Shown in pieces: positions 1 to 8,369 of a stretch of 64,000 nt of DNA. The stretch's first letter is position 1; each line of letters begins with the position of its first letter. Under the pieces are notes generated by a model, which searched no databases, had not been told where the DNA came from, and saw only the letters and a program-made list of their open reading frames with translations. This DNA comes from Kribbella jejuensis (lineage in GTDB: Bacteria > Actinomycetota > Actinomycetes > Propionibacteriales > Kribbellaceae), in NCBI RefSeq assembly GCF_006715085.1, contig NZ_VFMM01000001.1:3472001-3536000 (forward strand). The letters are read 5' to 3'. Position numbers and translations under genes: made by a program.

Positions 1-594
1 GAAGAACCCGTCGCCGTAGTACGCCGCCTGCTCGGCGATCTCGGGCGAGCGGATCGACCCGTGCCAGACGAACGGCGGTACGCCGTCCAGCGGCCGCGGC
101 GTCGACGTGAAGCCCTGCAGCGGCGTACGGAACTTGCCCTCCCAGTCCACGACCTCCTCGCGCCAGAGCCGGCGGAGCAACGCGTAGTTCTCGACGGCGA
201 GCGCGATCCCGTTGCGGATGTCCTGCCCGAACCACGGGTACACCGGGCCGGTGTTGCCGCGACCCATCATCAGGTCGACCCGGCCGTCGGCCAGGTGCTG
301 CAGCATCGCGTAGTCCTCGGCGATCTTCACCGGGTCGTTGGTGGTGATCAGGGTGGTCGAGGTGGACAGGATGATCTTGGACGTCTGCGCCGCGATGAAC
401 CCCAGCTGCGTCGTCGGCGACGACGGCACGAACGGCGGGTTGTGGTGCTCACCCTGCGCGAACACGTCCAGCCCGACCTCTTCGGCCTTGAGCGCGATCC
501 GCACCATCGCCTTGATCCGCTCGCCCTCGGAAACCGTGGTCCCGGTGGTCGGGTCCTCGGTCACGTCCCCGACGCTGAAAACGCCGAACTGCAT
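1..594 (-). CDS. LLM-class flavin-dependent oxidoreductase (3' end outside window)
   Basis: The first 198 residues of a luciferase-like monooxygenase, cut by the window edge. The N-terminus MQFGVFSVGDVTEDP is the first beta strand of the TIM barrel. The GEHHNPPF motif, ILSTSTTLITTNDPVKIAEDYA and GRVDLMMGRGNTGP segments are typical of FMN- or F420-dependent group A oxidoreductases. The ATG at 594 is chosen because a GAGGA ribosome site lies just upstream. The substrate cannot be told from the sequence; relatives oxidise small organics with reduced flavin and oxygen. A 6+8+6 inverted repeat directly upstream suggests its own regulator. Confidence 0.85.
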   Translation of the reverse strand, partial: MQFGVFSVGDVTEDPTTGTTVSEGERIKAMVRIALKAEEVGLDVFAQGEHHNPPFVPSSPTTQLGFIAAQTSKIILSTSTTLITTNDPVKIAEDYAMLQHLADGRVDLMMGRGNTGPVYPWFGQDIRNGIALAVENYALLRRLWREEVVDWEGKFRTPLQGFTSTPRPLDGVPPFVWHGSIRSPEIAEQAAYYGDGFF

Positions 595-607
595 CCGTCC
601 TCCTCAG

Positions 608-627
608 GTAGTTCACTATTAAACTAC
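608..627. promoter_or_regulatory. Inverted repeat upstream of the LLM oxidoreductase
   Basis: GTAGTT, 8-bp spacer, AACTAC, lying 14 bp upstream of the start codon at 594 and AT-rich compared with its surroundings. Position and shape suit an operator for a MarR- or HxlR-type repressor. The cognate regulator is not identifiable here. Confidence 0.45.
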
Positions 628-682
628 CACAACGTCGGGCCGACTTGCGGCATTCCGCGGACGCCAGGCACTCACCAAACAG

Positions 683-728
683 CATCGCCGACCCCGGCCC
701 CCGCTCAGGCGAGGTGGGATCGGCGATG
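683..728 (-). terminator. Hairpin downstream of the TPR gene
   Basis: Perfect 9-bp arms, CATCGCCGA (683-691) and TCGGCGATG (720-728), 33 bp past the stop codon of the minus-strand TPR gene. There is no clear U-tract, so termination is inferred from position and stem strength. Confidence 0.45.
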
Positions 729-760
729 TTCGCGAGGTTGCTGAGTGCCGGCGGTCCGGG

Positions 761-1105
761 TCAGAGTGAGTGCGGCTTGAGCAACTCCTCGTCGCCGGTG
801 AGTGCGGCGGCGATCCGGCGGTGCTTGCCGGCCTCGTCCGGGCGGGACTGCCGTTCGAGGGTGCGGGCCAGCATCAAGTGCGCGTAGTACTCGGTGGGCT
901 CGCGTTCGATGACCGCGAGGAGCTGCTCCTCGGCGGGCTTGAGAAGCGCGGCGTGGTAGTACGCCCGCGCCAGCAGCAGCCGGGTACCGACGTCGTCGGG
1001 CGTCTCCTCGACCACCGGCTGCAGCGCGCGGATCGCGCCGCGGTAATCACGTTCCTCGAAGTACTGCTGTCCGAGGCCGTAGCTCAGTGCGCGCATGTCT
1101 TCCAT
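761..1105 (-). CDS. TPR-repeat protein
   Basis: A 114-residue protein, MEDMRALSYGLGQQYFEERDYRGAIR onward, made of about three tetratricopeptide helix pairs (A-I-R-A-L-Q-P, L-L-L-A-R-A-Y-Y, A-H-L-M-L-A-R-T-L). The GIRAL/ARAYYH/ARTLE pattern fits a small soluble scaffolding protein with no catalytic domain. The ORF stays open further upstream, but the conserved repeat begins at this ATG, so I start here; the ATG at 1096 is an alternative. Function unknown; TPR proteins usually mediate protein contacts. Confidence 0.75.
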   Translation of the reverse strand: MEDMRALSYGLGQQYFEERDYRGAIRALQPVVEETPDDVGTRLLLARAYYHAALLKPAEEQLLAVIEREPTEYYAHLMLARTLERQSRPDEAGKHRRIAAALTGDEELLKPHSL

Positions 1106-1221
1106 GGCGGGCCCAACGCCGGTGCGGCCGTTGGTATGCCCAGCGTTTCGCTGATGGGCACCGAACGGGTAGGTAATCAAGCGCTCGCTTGATCGAGGAA
1201 GAACGGGGAGTGTGGTTCGCG

Positions 1222-1473
1222 ATGATGTCGAAGAGACCAGGTGTCCTGCGTCGAGCCGTCGTGAGCGCCGCGGTTGCCGTGGCGGCAATCGGCACGCTCG
1301 TGACGAGTGCGGGACCGGCCTCCGCCGAGTCGATCCGGAGCGAATGGGTCGGCCCCTACTACTCGCAACTGCAGTGTGAGGTTGCCGTACTGCTCACTCT
1401 GGGCGACGGCATCTGCTGGTGGAACCCCAACCCGCCCGAAACCACCGTCGGCTGGTGGTACGAGATCTCCTGA
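1222..1473 (+). CDS. Small secreted protein
   Basis: An 83-residue product with a classical Sec signal: MMSKRPGVLRR, a hydrophobic stretch, then ASA-ES as the likely cleavage site. The mature part is about 48 residues, Trp/Tyr-rich, with two cysteines (QLQCEVAVLL and DGICWWNP) that could form one disulfide. A GGGGAG site lies 11 bp before the ATG. No family recognised. It is followed at once by a strong bidirectional hairpin shared with the convergent aldo/keto reductase. Likely an extracellular peptide of unknown role. Confidence 0.65.
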   Translation: MMSKRPGVLRRAVVSAAVAVAAIGTLVTSAGPASAESIRSEWVGPYYSQLQCEVAVLLTLGDGICWWNPNPPETTVGWWYEIS

Positions 1474-1482
1474 CAGGCGACA

Positions 1483-1520
1483 CCGTCTGCTGAGCCGCCG
1501 CGCAACGGCTCAGCAGACGG
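1483..1520. terminator. Bidirectional terminator hairpin
   Basis: A perfect 15-bp stem, CCGTCTGCTGAGCCG (1483-1497) with CGGCTCAGCAGACGG (1506-1520), and an 8-nt loop. It lies between two convergent genes, so it probably ends both transcripts. Confidence 0.8.
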
Positions 1521-1557
1521 CCCGTCGCCAGGTCAGGCTGTGTCTCAGGCTGTGTTC

Positions 1558-2433
1558 TCAGGCTGCGTCGAGGGTGGCGACCTGCTCGGCGGTCAGCTGC
1601 AGATCGATCGCGGCGTACGAGTCGCGGATGGTCTCCGGACGGCTGGAGCCCGGGATCGGGATCACGTACGGCGACTTGGCGAGCATCCACGCCAGCGTCA
1701 GGCGCTGCGGGGAGACGCCGAGCTCAGCGGCGAGCTCGTGGAACGCGGGGTGCTTGCTGCCGAGCTCGCCGGCATTGGAGATGCCGCCGAGCGGGGACCA
1801 CGGCAGGAAGGCGATCCCCAGCTCGTCGCACAGCTCGAGCTCGGGCTCGCTGGAGCGGAACGCCGGCGAGAACTGGTTCTGCACCGAAACGAGCCGGCCG
1901 CCGAGGATCTCGTTGGCCTGCTTGATCTGCTCCGGGTTCGCGTTCGAGATACCGGCCATCCGGATCTTGCCGGCGTCGAGCAGGTCCCGGATCGCGCCGA
2001 TCGAGTCCTCGTACGGCGTCTTCGGGTCCGGCCGGTGGAACTGGTACAGCCCGATCGCCTCGACGCCGAGCCGCTTCAGCGAGGCCTCGGCCGCCTGCGC
2101 GAGGTACTTCGGGGACCCGTCCAGCGTCCAGCTCCCGTCGCCGGGGCGCAGGTGGCCGCCCTTGGTCGCGACCAGGACGTGCGAGGTGTCACCGCCGTAC
2201 GACGCCAGCGCCTTGGCGATCAGGCTCTCGTTGTGACCGACGTCGGTCGCGGTCAGGTGGTACGCGTCGGCGGTGTCGATCAGCGTGATACCGGCGTCCA
2301 GCGCGGCGTGGATGGTCGCGATCGACCGCTCCTCGTCCGGGCGTCCCTCGATCGACATCGGCATCCCGCCGAGCCCGATCGCGGACACCTCGACGTCGCC
2401 GATCCTGCGGGTCTTGTTCGTGTCAGCTGCCAT
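1558..2433 (-). CDS. Aldo/keto reductase
   Basis: 291 residues of the AKR family, a soluble NADPH-dependent TIM-barrel oxidoreductase. Visible hallmarks are IGLGGMPMS near the N-terminus, the catalytic Asp/Tyr region LIDTADAYH, the Lys in LVATKGGH, the His in LYQFHRPDP and the C-terminal cofactor motif PIPGSSRPE. The ATG at 2433 has a GGGAGGT site 8-9 bp upstream; a longer reading to 2484 lacks one. Monocistronic, convergent with the secreted peptide gene. The physiological aldehyde or ketone is unknown. Confidence 0.9.
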   Translation of the reverse strand: MAADTNKTRRIGDVEVSAIGLGGMPMSIEGRPDEERSIATIHAALDAGITLIDTADAYHLTATDVGHNESLIAKALASYGGDTSHVLVATKGGHLRPGDGSWTLDGSPKYLAQAAEASLKRLGVEAIGLYQFHRPDPKTPYEDSIGAIRDLLDAGKIRMAGISNANPEQIKQANEILGGRLVSVQNQFSPAFRSSEPELELCDELGIAFLPWSPLGGISNAGELGSKHPAFHELAAELGVSPQRLTLAWMLAKSPYVIPIPGSSRPETIRDSYAAIDLQLTAEQVATLDAA

Positions 2434-2565
2434 ACACCCAACCTCCCGCGCGCGCGGCGACAATTCCAACAGGAATATCCGCACACAGTGAGTACTGTGG
2501 CCGATTAATCAGCCCGCCGTTCGTTAGGCTGACCCGAATCGTTCGCTACCTCGGGGAGTTGACTG

Positions 2566-2796
2566 ATGGCCTACGAACCGTGCCGCTACGCCCAGCGCTG
2601 GCCGGAGCTGTTCGAATCGCTCGACGACGACCAGAAGCAGCGCGTCAGCGACGCCCTCTCGAACAACCGGCTGGAAGGCTGGGAGCCGGACCGCGACGAC
2701 GTCGCCGACCTGGCCGACCGGGAAGCGGGCCGGATCGACACCGCCGAGTACATCCGCCGGACGATGTCGAAGGTCACCCGCGGCGGGTCAATGTGA
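2566..2796 (+). CDS. VbhA-like antitoxin of a Fic toxin
   Basis: 76 residues. The segment ALSNNRLEGWEPD (30-42) matches the inhibitory helix of VbhA-type antitoxins, whose Glu (E37 here) normally blocks ATP gamma-phosphate placement in the Fic active site. The usual Ser/Thr four residues before that Glu is Asn33. GGGGAG lies 7-8 bp before the ATG. The stop overlaps the GTG start of the downstream fic gene by 4 bp, the usual antitoxin-first order with coupled translation. Neutralisation is inferred from the family. Confidence 0.85.
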   Translation: MAYEPCRYAQRWPELFESLDDDQKQRVSDALSNNRLEGWEPDRDDVADLADREAGRIDTAEYIRRTMSKVTRGGSM

Positions 2797-3602
2797 CCAC
2801 AGCGGCCGAGGAGCAGGAGGAACGCGAGCGGGCCGAACGCTGGAACGCCTACCTGTGGGAGCCGGGCGGCTGTCTGCGGAACAAGCTTGGTATCACGAAC
2901 CCGTTCGAGCTGCCGGCCGCCGAGTACCGGCTGCGCGCGATGCGGCAGGGCGAGCTCGACCGCGGTGAGGTCGACATCCCGCGGACATACGACAAGGCCC
3001 ACCTGCAGGCGATCCACCGGCACCTGCTGCAGGACGTGTACGACTGGGCCGGGGAGTTCCGCACCGTCGACGTGAGCAAGCAGGGCAACGCGTTCGTCCC
3101 GGCGGAACTGCTGGACAAGTGGACCGGCAAGGTCGTTGCCAAGGTCAACGACCGCGACTGGTCCACGATGTCGCGCGAGGAGTTCGTGCAAAGCATCGCG
3201 GACGTGTACGCGCATCAGAACCTGACCCACCCGTTCCGCGAGGGCAACGGCGCGGCCGGCAAGGTGTTCCTCAGCCACGTCGCCGAGATGTCGCCGTACC
3301 GGCTCGACTTCGACCGGGTCGAGAAGTCCGAGTGGAACGCGGCGTCGGAGGCGGCGTACCCCGAGGACATCACCAAGAGCACGGATCCCGATCCACGCAA
3401 GCTGTACGCCGTCTTCGACAAGGTGACCGTCGAACGCGGCTCGGTCCTGCGCGCCGATCCGGAACTCGCGATGGCGCTGGAACTGCAGAGCGAGACGTAC
3501 GCCGGAATCGACGCGTCGGAGCAGCTCGACCTAGACGCCGAACGCCCCGCCGGCCACGGCGTCGAGCTGGAGGCCGAGGCGGAGGCGGAGCACCAGGCGT
3601 AA
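2793..3602 (+). CDS. Fic-domain protein with degenerate active-site motif
   Basis: 269 residues from a GTG overlapping the antitoxin stop. Fic enzymes transfer AMP from ATP to target proteins. The Fic fold is clear: the flap near DWAGEFRTVDVSKQGNAF (84-101), then the core motif HPFREGNGAAGK at 146-157. The catalytic His146, Phe148, Glu150 and Gly-Asn-Gly are kept. The arginine after GNG (normally GNGRxxR) is Ala154 and the second is Lys157, both positions normally contacting the ATP phosphates. The C-terminal ~90 residues are acidic and poorly conserved. Either a weak or altered transferase, or an inactivated toxin retained with its antitoxin. Confidence 0.85.
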   Translation: MTTAAEEQEERERAERWNAYLWEPGGCLRNKLGITNPFELPAAEYRLRAMRQGELDRGEVDIPRTYDKAHLQAIHRHLLQDVYDWAGEFRTVDVSKQGNAFVPAELLDKWTGKVVAKVNDRDWSTMSREEFVQSIADVYAHQNLTHPFREGNGAAGKVFLSHVAEMSPYRLDFDRVEKSEWNAASEAAYPEDITKSTDPDPRKLYAVFDKVTVERGSVLRADPELAMALELQSETYAGIDASEQLDLDAERPAGHGVELEAEAEAEHQA

Positions 3603-3621
3603 CCGGTGCAGGATAGGTCGC

Positions 3622-4104
3622 ATGCAGACCGACAACCGCATCCGCCGAGCCCGGCCCGACGACGTACCTGCCCTGGTCGAGTTGGTGTACGCCCTGGCCG
3701 AGTACGAACGTGCCCCGCAGGAGTGCCACCTGACCGCGGATCAACTGCACATCGCCCTGTTCGGCGACTCCCCGGCCGTCTTCTGCCACGTCGCCGAACA
3801 CGAAGGCGAGGTCGTCGGCTGCGCCATCTGGTTCCTCAGCTTCTCCACCTGGCGAGGCGTCCACGGAATCTACCTGGAAGACCTCTTCGTCCGCCCCGAA
3901 TCCCGAGGCACCGGCCTGGGCAAAGCCCTCCTGAAGGCCCTCGCCCAAGAATGCGTCCAAAACAACTACGAACGCCTCGAATGGTCAGTCCTCAACTGGA
4001 ACACCCCCGCCATCAACTTCTACAACTCCCTATCCGCCAAACCCCAAGACGAATGGACCATCTATCGCCTGACAGACGAACCCCTCAAAACGCTCGGCTC
4101 CTGA
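3622..4104 (+). CDS. SSAT-like GNAT acetyltransferase
   Basis: 160 residues. RPDDVPALVELVYALAEYE, FLSFSTWRG, IYLEDLFVRPESRGTGLG (acetyl-CoA loop RGTGLG, 95-100) and LNWNTPAINFYNSL follow the diamine/spermidine N-acetyltransferase subgroup closely. It likely acetylates a polyamine, diamine or amino-acid amine using acetyl-CoA in the cytoplasm; substrate inferred. It starts 19 bp after the fic gene and may be read through from it, but has its own terminator-like hairpin at the 3' end. Confidence 0.85.
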   Translation: MQTDNRIRRARPDDVPALVELVYALAEYERAPQECHLTADQLHIALFGDSPAVFCHVAEHEGEVVGCAIWFLSFSTWRGVHGIYLEDLFVRPESRGTGLGKALLKALAQECVQNNYERLEWSVLNWNTPAINFYNSLSAKPQDEWTIYRLTDEPLKTLGS

Positions 4105-4130
4105 CCGCGGCTTCAGCTGCGGCGGTTTTT
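4105..4130 (+). terminator. Intrinsic terminator after the acetyltransferase gene
   Basis: Short GC stem CCGCGGCT/AGCTGCGG (4105-4122, one G-T wobble, tight loop) followed by CGGTTTTT. It overlaps the 3' end of the convergent diguanylate cyclase gene. Confidence 0.5.
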
Positions 4131-5576
4131 GGCGGTGTACATGGCTTGGTCGGCTTGGTGGAGGAGGGCGTCCAGGTCGGTGGTGGTGGGGGTTATGGGG
4201 ACTGTGCCGACGCTGGTGGTTACCTCGATGGTGATGTTGGGGAGGGGGCGGCGGACGGCGTCTTTCAGGCGGGCTATCAAGGTGGTGAGGTCTTCGCCGG
4301 TGATGTCTTCGGCGAGTACGGCGAATTCGTCGCCGCCGAGCCGGGCGACGGTGTCGCCGTGGCGGACTGCCGTGCTCAGGCGGGTGGCGATTTCGCGGAG
4401 GGCGTGGTCGCCGGCCTCGTGACCGTAGCTGTCGTTCACCAGCTTGAAGTGGTTGAGGTCGCAGAACAGCAGGGCGCCGTGGCGGCCGGTGGCGCGGGTT
4501 TGTTCGAGGACCTTGGTGAAGCGGTGCTGGAGGAGCCGGCGGTTCGGCAGGCCGGTGAGCGGGTCGTGGGCGGCGTGGTGGCGGAGTTCGCGTTCGGCGT
4601 CCTTGCGGGCGGTGACGTCGTCGATCTGGACGAGCAGGATCCGCGGCTGCCCGGCACCTTGCTCGACCAGGGACGCCGTACCGCCGAGCCAGATCAGGTT
4701 ACCGGTGGGCTGGGTGAACACCCGCTCGAACCGGTACGTACCGTTGCTAGCAGCAACTTCTTCCAGTTCGCTCCGGGTCCGGTCCGGCTCCTCGTCGCGC
4801 AGGAAGCTGACCAGCCGGGTGCCGACCAGCTGATCGGCGGAGTACCCGGTGATTCGGCAGAACGCGTCGTTCACCCGCAGGATCCGGCCGAGGTCCGGCC
4901 CGTCGAACGCGACCGTGGCCATCCCGTTCCCGGCGCCTTCGAAGACCAGCCGGAATGTCGCCTCGCTCGCCTCCAGCCGGGTCTTCTCGGCGAGCAGCTG
5001 ATCGGTCAGCCGGGCCTTGTCGATCGCCAGCCCGGCCTGCGTCGCGAAGATCTCCAGCAGCTCCCGGTGGATCGGCCCCGGCCGCCGGTGGTCCTCCGGC
5101 AGGTCCACCGACAACATCCCGACCAGCTCGCCACCCGGCGAATACAGCGGCGCGAAGAGCGCGTCCAGCGGGTGCCACGCGTCCGGATCGTCGGAGACCG
5201 GTACGTCGGGCACCCAGCCGGTGACCTCGCCCTCCGGCAGCCGTTCGTGCGGCACGAACCGGAGCTTCCCCCAGGTGTCGGAGATGGCGAAATCGGCGTC
5301 GAAGACGTCGGAGGCGCTCACCCGGCCGAGCAACGCCTGCCGGGCCTCCGGCGATCCGGCGACCGCGATCACCTCGAACTTCCCGTCCGGATGCCGGAGG
5401 TTCAGTACGGCGATCCCGAAGCCGAGCCCGTTCACCACGCCGTCGACCACTGCCTGCAGCGTCTCGGCAAGGCTGCGCCCAGCGCCCATCCGCAGGCTCA
5501 CCTCATAGAGGCGGCGGACGGCAGACAGCCGGACCGCGGGCTCGTTCCGCACTTGTTGAGAATAGGCCGATTTCAC
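4113..5576 (-). CDS. GAF-PAS-GGDEF diguanylate cyclase
   Basis: 487 residues, no membrane segment. Order: GAF domain (about 20-195), PAS domain (about 205-325, VFEGAGNGMATVAF ... DDVTARKDAERELR), GGDEF domain (about 330-485) opening with HDPLTGLPNRR. The catalytic loop is canonical GGDEF at 414-418, and an inhibitory I-site RHGD sits five residues before it, so c-di-GMP synthesis with product feedback is expected. There is no EAL domain. GTG start at 5576. Sensory input through GAF/PAS is unknown. The window has a second cyclase at 39155. Confidence 0.9.
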   Translation of the reverse strand: MKSAYSQQVRNEPAVRLSAVRRLYEVSLRMGAGRSLAETLQAVVDGVVNGLGFGIAVLNLRHPDGKFEVIAVAGSPEARQALLGRVSASDVFDADFAISDTWGKLRFVPHERLPEGEVTGWVPDVPVSDDPDAWHPLDALFAPLYSPGGELVGMLSVDLPEDHRRPGPIHRELLEIFATQAGLAIDKARLTDQLLAEKTRLEASEATFRLVFEGAGNGMATVAFDGPDLGRILRVNDAFCRITGYSADQLVGTRLVSFLRDEEPDRTRSELEEVAASNGTYRFERVFTQPTGNLIWLGGTASLVEQGAGQPRILLVQIDDVTARKDAERELRHHAAHDPLTGLPNRRLLQHRFTKVLEQTRATGRHGALLFCDLNHFKLVNDSYGHEAGDHALREIATRLSTAVRHGDTVARLGGDEFAVLAEDITGEDLTTLIARLKDAVRRPLPNITIEVTTSVGTVPITPTTTDLDALLHQADQAMYTAKNRRS

Positions 5577-5635
5577 CCGCGGTGAGCAGACGTATCCACA
5601 GCTGACCCGGTTAAGCGTTTGTTGTCACAGCAGAT

Positions 5636-6391
5636 TCAGTACCGGAGTTCGCTGAGCCCGCGGTAGCTGCGTTCGGCCGACGTCCACGCGTCCGTTGGCT
5701 TGTCGTGTTCGACCAGATACTGTTCGACACCGCCCGACTCGGCGTGCGCGAACATCGCGGCGAAGTCCAGTTTGCCGGCGCCGACGTCCTCCCACGAGCC
5801 GTCCTCGGCCATGTCCTTCACGTGCAGCGCAGGAAAGCGGCCCGGGTGGTCCTGGAACAGCTTCGCCGGGTCGTGCCCGCCGTCGACCGCCCAGTACAGG
5901 TCGAGCTCGAACCCCAGCAGCTCCGGATCGACGTCGAGCAGGATGTCGTACAGCACCCGTCCGTCGATCTCGTCGAAGTCGTGGCCGTGATTGTGGAACA
6001 GCAGCTTCAGCCCGGCGTCGCGCGCCGCCTTACCCGCCTCGGTGAACGCCGCCGCCGCGGTCTTGAACCCCTCGACCGAGTGCAGTTCGGAGGGGATCGA
6101 CGGTACGACGGCCCACTTGCCACCGAGCGTCTGCACGTCGGCCAGCGCGCCGGCCCAGTCCTCCAGCATCCGCGCGTACCCGACGTGCTCGAGTACGATC
6201 CCGAGCCCCGCGTCGTCCGCGAATCCCCGGATCTCCGCCGCGCTGTGCTCGAACCGTCCACTCACCCCCACGGTCCGGTACCCGATGTCCGCGAGCCGCT
6301 TCAGCGTCCCCGGATAGTCCTCGGCCAGCACATCACGCATCGTGTAGAGGTGCATCCCGATCCCGTCGGCGGGAATGGTCCGGTCAGTCAT
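5636..6391 (-). CDS. Sugar phosphate isomerase/epimerase (TIM barrel)
   Basis: 251 residues of the xylose-isomerase-like TIM-barrel family (AP endonuclease 2 fold). Metal-site candidates are Glu in VLEHVGY, His/Asp in LLFHNHGHDFDE, Asp in FELDLYW, His in ALHVKDM and Glu in YLVEHD. Last gene of a four-gene minus-strand operon; its ATG overlaps the previous stop by 4 bp (6388-6391). It probably isomerises or epimerises a keto-sugar or inositol-type intermediate made by the dehydrogenase of the operon. Exact substrate unknown. Confidence 0.85.
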   Translation of the reverse strand: MTDRTIPADGIGMHLYTMRDVLAEDYPGTLKRLADIGYRTVGVSGRFEHSAAEIRGFADDAGLGIVLEHVGYARMLEDWAGALADVQTLGGKWAVVPSIPSELHSVEGFKTAAAAFTEAGKAARDAGLKLLFHNHGHDFDEIDGRVLYDILLDVDPELLGFELDLYWAVDGGHDPAKLFQDHPGRFPALHVKDMAEDGSWEDVGAGKLDFAAMFAHAESGGVEQYLVEHDKPTDAWTSAERSYRGLSELRY

Positions 6392-7224
6392 ACAGGCAGC
6401 TCCTTCTGGAGGACGTGTTCCTGATATCGCGCGTACGCCAGGTCGAAGACGTCTTGGCCTGGTGAGTCCCACAGTTGCTGGTTGAAGATCTCGACCTCGA
6501 TCGGGCCGTCGTACCCGGCGGCATCGCAGGCGGCGCGCATCCGGCGGAGGTCGATCGAGCCGTCGCCCATCATGCCCCGGCCGAGCAGGGTGTCCGCGGG
6601 GAGCGGGACCACCCAGTCGCTCACCTGGTACGACACGATCCGCTCGCCGGCGCGCTCGATCTGCCGGTAGAGGTCCGCGTCCCACCACAGGTGGTAGGCG
6701 TCGACGACCACGCCGACCTGGTTCGCCGGGAACTGCTCGGCCAGGTCGAGCGCGCCGCCGAGCGACGACACCACGCAGCGGTCCGAGCAGAACATCGGGT
6801 GCAGGGCCTCGACCGCCAGCGTGACCCCGCGTTCCTCGGCGTACGGCCCCAGCTCGGCGAGCCCGTCGCGGACCATCGCGCGAGCGCCGTCGAGATCCCG
6901 GGAGCCGGCCGGCAGTCCGCCGCTGACGAGGATGAGTACCGGCGTACCGATCGTGGCGGCCTCGTCGATCGCGCGGCGGTTGTCCTCGATCTTCGCCTGC
7001 CGTTCGGCCGGGTCGGTCGAGGTGAAGAAACCGCCGCGGCACAGCGACGAGACCTTGAGGCCGGCGTCCGCGACGAGCTTCGCGGCCTTGTCGACGCCGT
7101 ACTCCTGGATCGGCTCGCGCCACAGGCCGATCCACTCGAGGTTCGCTCTCGCGCTGGTGGCGACGACGTCTTCCAGCGGCCAGTACTTCGTGGTCGCCTG
7201 GTTGAGGCTGTACCGGTTGCTCAT
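6388..7224 (-). CDS. Sugar phosphate isomerase/epimerase (second TIM barrel of the operon)
   Basis: 278 residues of the same fold as its neighbour but clearly a different subfamily, with SLCRGGFFT, LAVEALHP, VVDAYHLWWD and PIEVEIFNQQ carrying the likely Glu/Asp/His metal ligands. A 4-bp ATGA overlap with both the upstream and downstream genes shows tight co-translation. Two dissimilar isomerases in one operon suggest two successive rearrangements of one carbon skeleton. Function beyond isomerase/epimerase not assignable. Confidence 0.85.
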   Translation of the reverse strand: MSNRYSLNQATTKYWPLEDVVATSARANLEWIGLWREPIQEYGVDKAAKLVADAGLKVSSLCRGGFFTSTDPAERQAKIEDNRRAIDEAATIGTPVLILVSGGLPAGSRDLDGARAMVRDGLAELGPYAEERGVTLAVEALHPMFCSDRCVVSSLGGALDLAEQFPANQVGVVVDAYHLWWDADLYRQIERAGERIVSYQVSDWVVPLPADTLLGRGMMGDGSIDLRRMRAACDAAGYDGPIEVEIFNQQLWDSPGQDVFDLAYARYQEHVLQKELPV

Positions 7225-8369
7225 GCGTCGATCCCGCTGACTCTCAGCAGCTGACGGAAACGGTCGACCGCGAGCTCGGGGTTCGTCAGTACGCCGGCCT
7301 GATCCGCGAGCCGGAACGTGTCCGCGAGGTGCGGAAGCGACCGCCCGGTCTGCAAACCGCCGACCATCGTGAACCCGGGCTGGAACCCGTTGAGCCAGGC
7401 AAGGAACGCGATGCCGGTCTTGTAGTAGTACGTCGGCGCGGAGAAGATCTGCCGGGCCAACGGAACCGTGGGCGCGAACACCCGCTCGTAGGTCTCCAGA
7501 TCGTTGGAATCCAGCGCGCGCAGAGCAGCCGCTGCCGCCGGGGCGATCGCCGCGAAGATCCCGAGCAACGCGTCGCTGTGTCGTTGGCCGTCCCCGCGAA
7601 TGAGTTCCGGGTAATTGAAGTCGTCGCCGGTGTACAGCCGGACGCCGTCCGGAAGTTGATTGCGCAGAGCAACTTCCTTCGATGCGTCGAGCAACGAGAT
7701 CTTGATCCCGTCGACCTTCTCGATGTTGTCGTTGATCAACTCGACGACTGTCTTCAGTGCCGCGTCGAACGATCCGTTGCCCCAATACCCTTCCAGAGCA
7801 GGGTCGAACATCGGGCCCAACCAGTGCAGGATCACCGGGCGGCTGGACTGCGTCAACAACCGGTCGTACACCTTCCGGTAGTCGTCCGCGGACTCAGCTA
7901 CCGCGCACAACGCGCGGCTCGCCATCATGATCGGTTGCGCGCCTGCGGCTTCGGCTACGGAGAACTGCTCTTCATACGCTGCTACGACGTCTTCCAGGGA
8001 ATTGTTGTCAGCAGCAAGTTGATCGGTTCCGGCGCCGACCGCGATCCGTCCATCGGGTGCCTCCGCGGCCGACCGGCGGATGAGTTCCTGGGTGGCGGCC
8101 CAGTCCAGGCCCATCCCGCGCTGGGCGGTGTCCATCGCCTCCGCGACCGACAGTCCCAACGACCATAAGTGCCGCCGGAACTCCAGCGTGTGCTCCCAGT
8201 CCACCACCGCCGGCGCCCCCGGCGAGTTGTCTCCCAGCGGGTCCGCGACCACATGGGCCGCCGCGAACGCCAACCGCGAAGAAGCCGGTTGATAGGTGCC
8301 CTGAGCAACAGGTGTGCCCACCAGACGATACTTCTCCAGCCCCCCGTCGGCCGGAAGTGCGATCTCCAT
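7221..8369 (-). CDS. DUF993 protein, dihydrodipicolinate-synthase-like
   Basis: 382 residues. Proteins of the DUF993 group are distant members of the class I (Schiff-base) aldolase/DHDPS fold. The segment GIKISLLDASKEVALR (221-236) lines up with the GIKDSSGD region of that family, making Lys223 the candidate Schiff-base lysine; PVILHWLGPMFDP and VRLYTGDDFNYPELI are other conserved blocks. Start ATG overlaps the preceding stop by one base (TGATG). In this operon it is the natural candidate for the carbon-carbon bond cleaving step. Reaction unproven. Confidence 0.8.
   Translation of the reverse strand: MEIALPADGGLEKYRLVGTPVAQGTYQPASSRLAFAAAHVVADPLGDNSPGAPAVVDWEHTLEFRRHLWSLGLSVAEAMDTAQRGMGLDWAATQELIRRSAAEAPDGRIAVGAGTDQLAADNNSLEDVVAAYEEQFSVAEAAGAQPIMMASRALCAVAESADDYRKVYDRLLTQSSRPVILHWLGPMFDPALEGYWGNGSFDAALKTVVELINDNIEKVDGIKISLLDASKEVALRNQLPDGVRLYTGDDFNYPELIRGDGQRHSDALLGIFAAIAPAAAAALRALDSNDLETYERVFAPTVPLARQIFSAPTYYYKTGIAFLAWLNGFQPGFTMVGGLQTGRSLPHLADTFRLADQAGVLTNPELAVDRFRQLLRVSGIDA

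Noticed and set aside
3606..5585. A 659-codon plus-strand frame over the diguanylate cyclase
   Set aside because: Antisense and alternate-frame reading of the acetyltransferase and cyclase genes, without recognisable domains.
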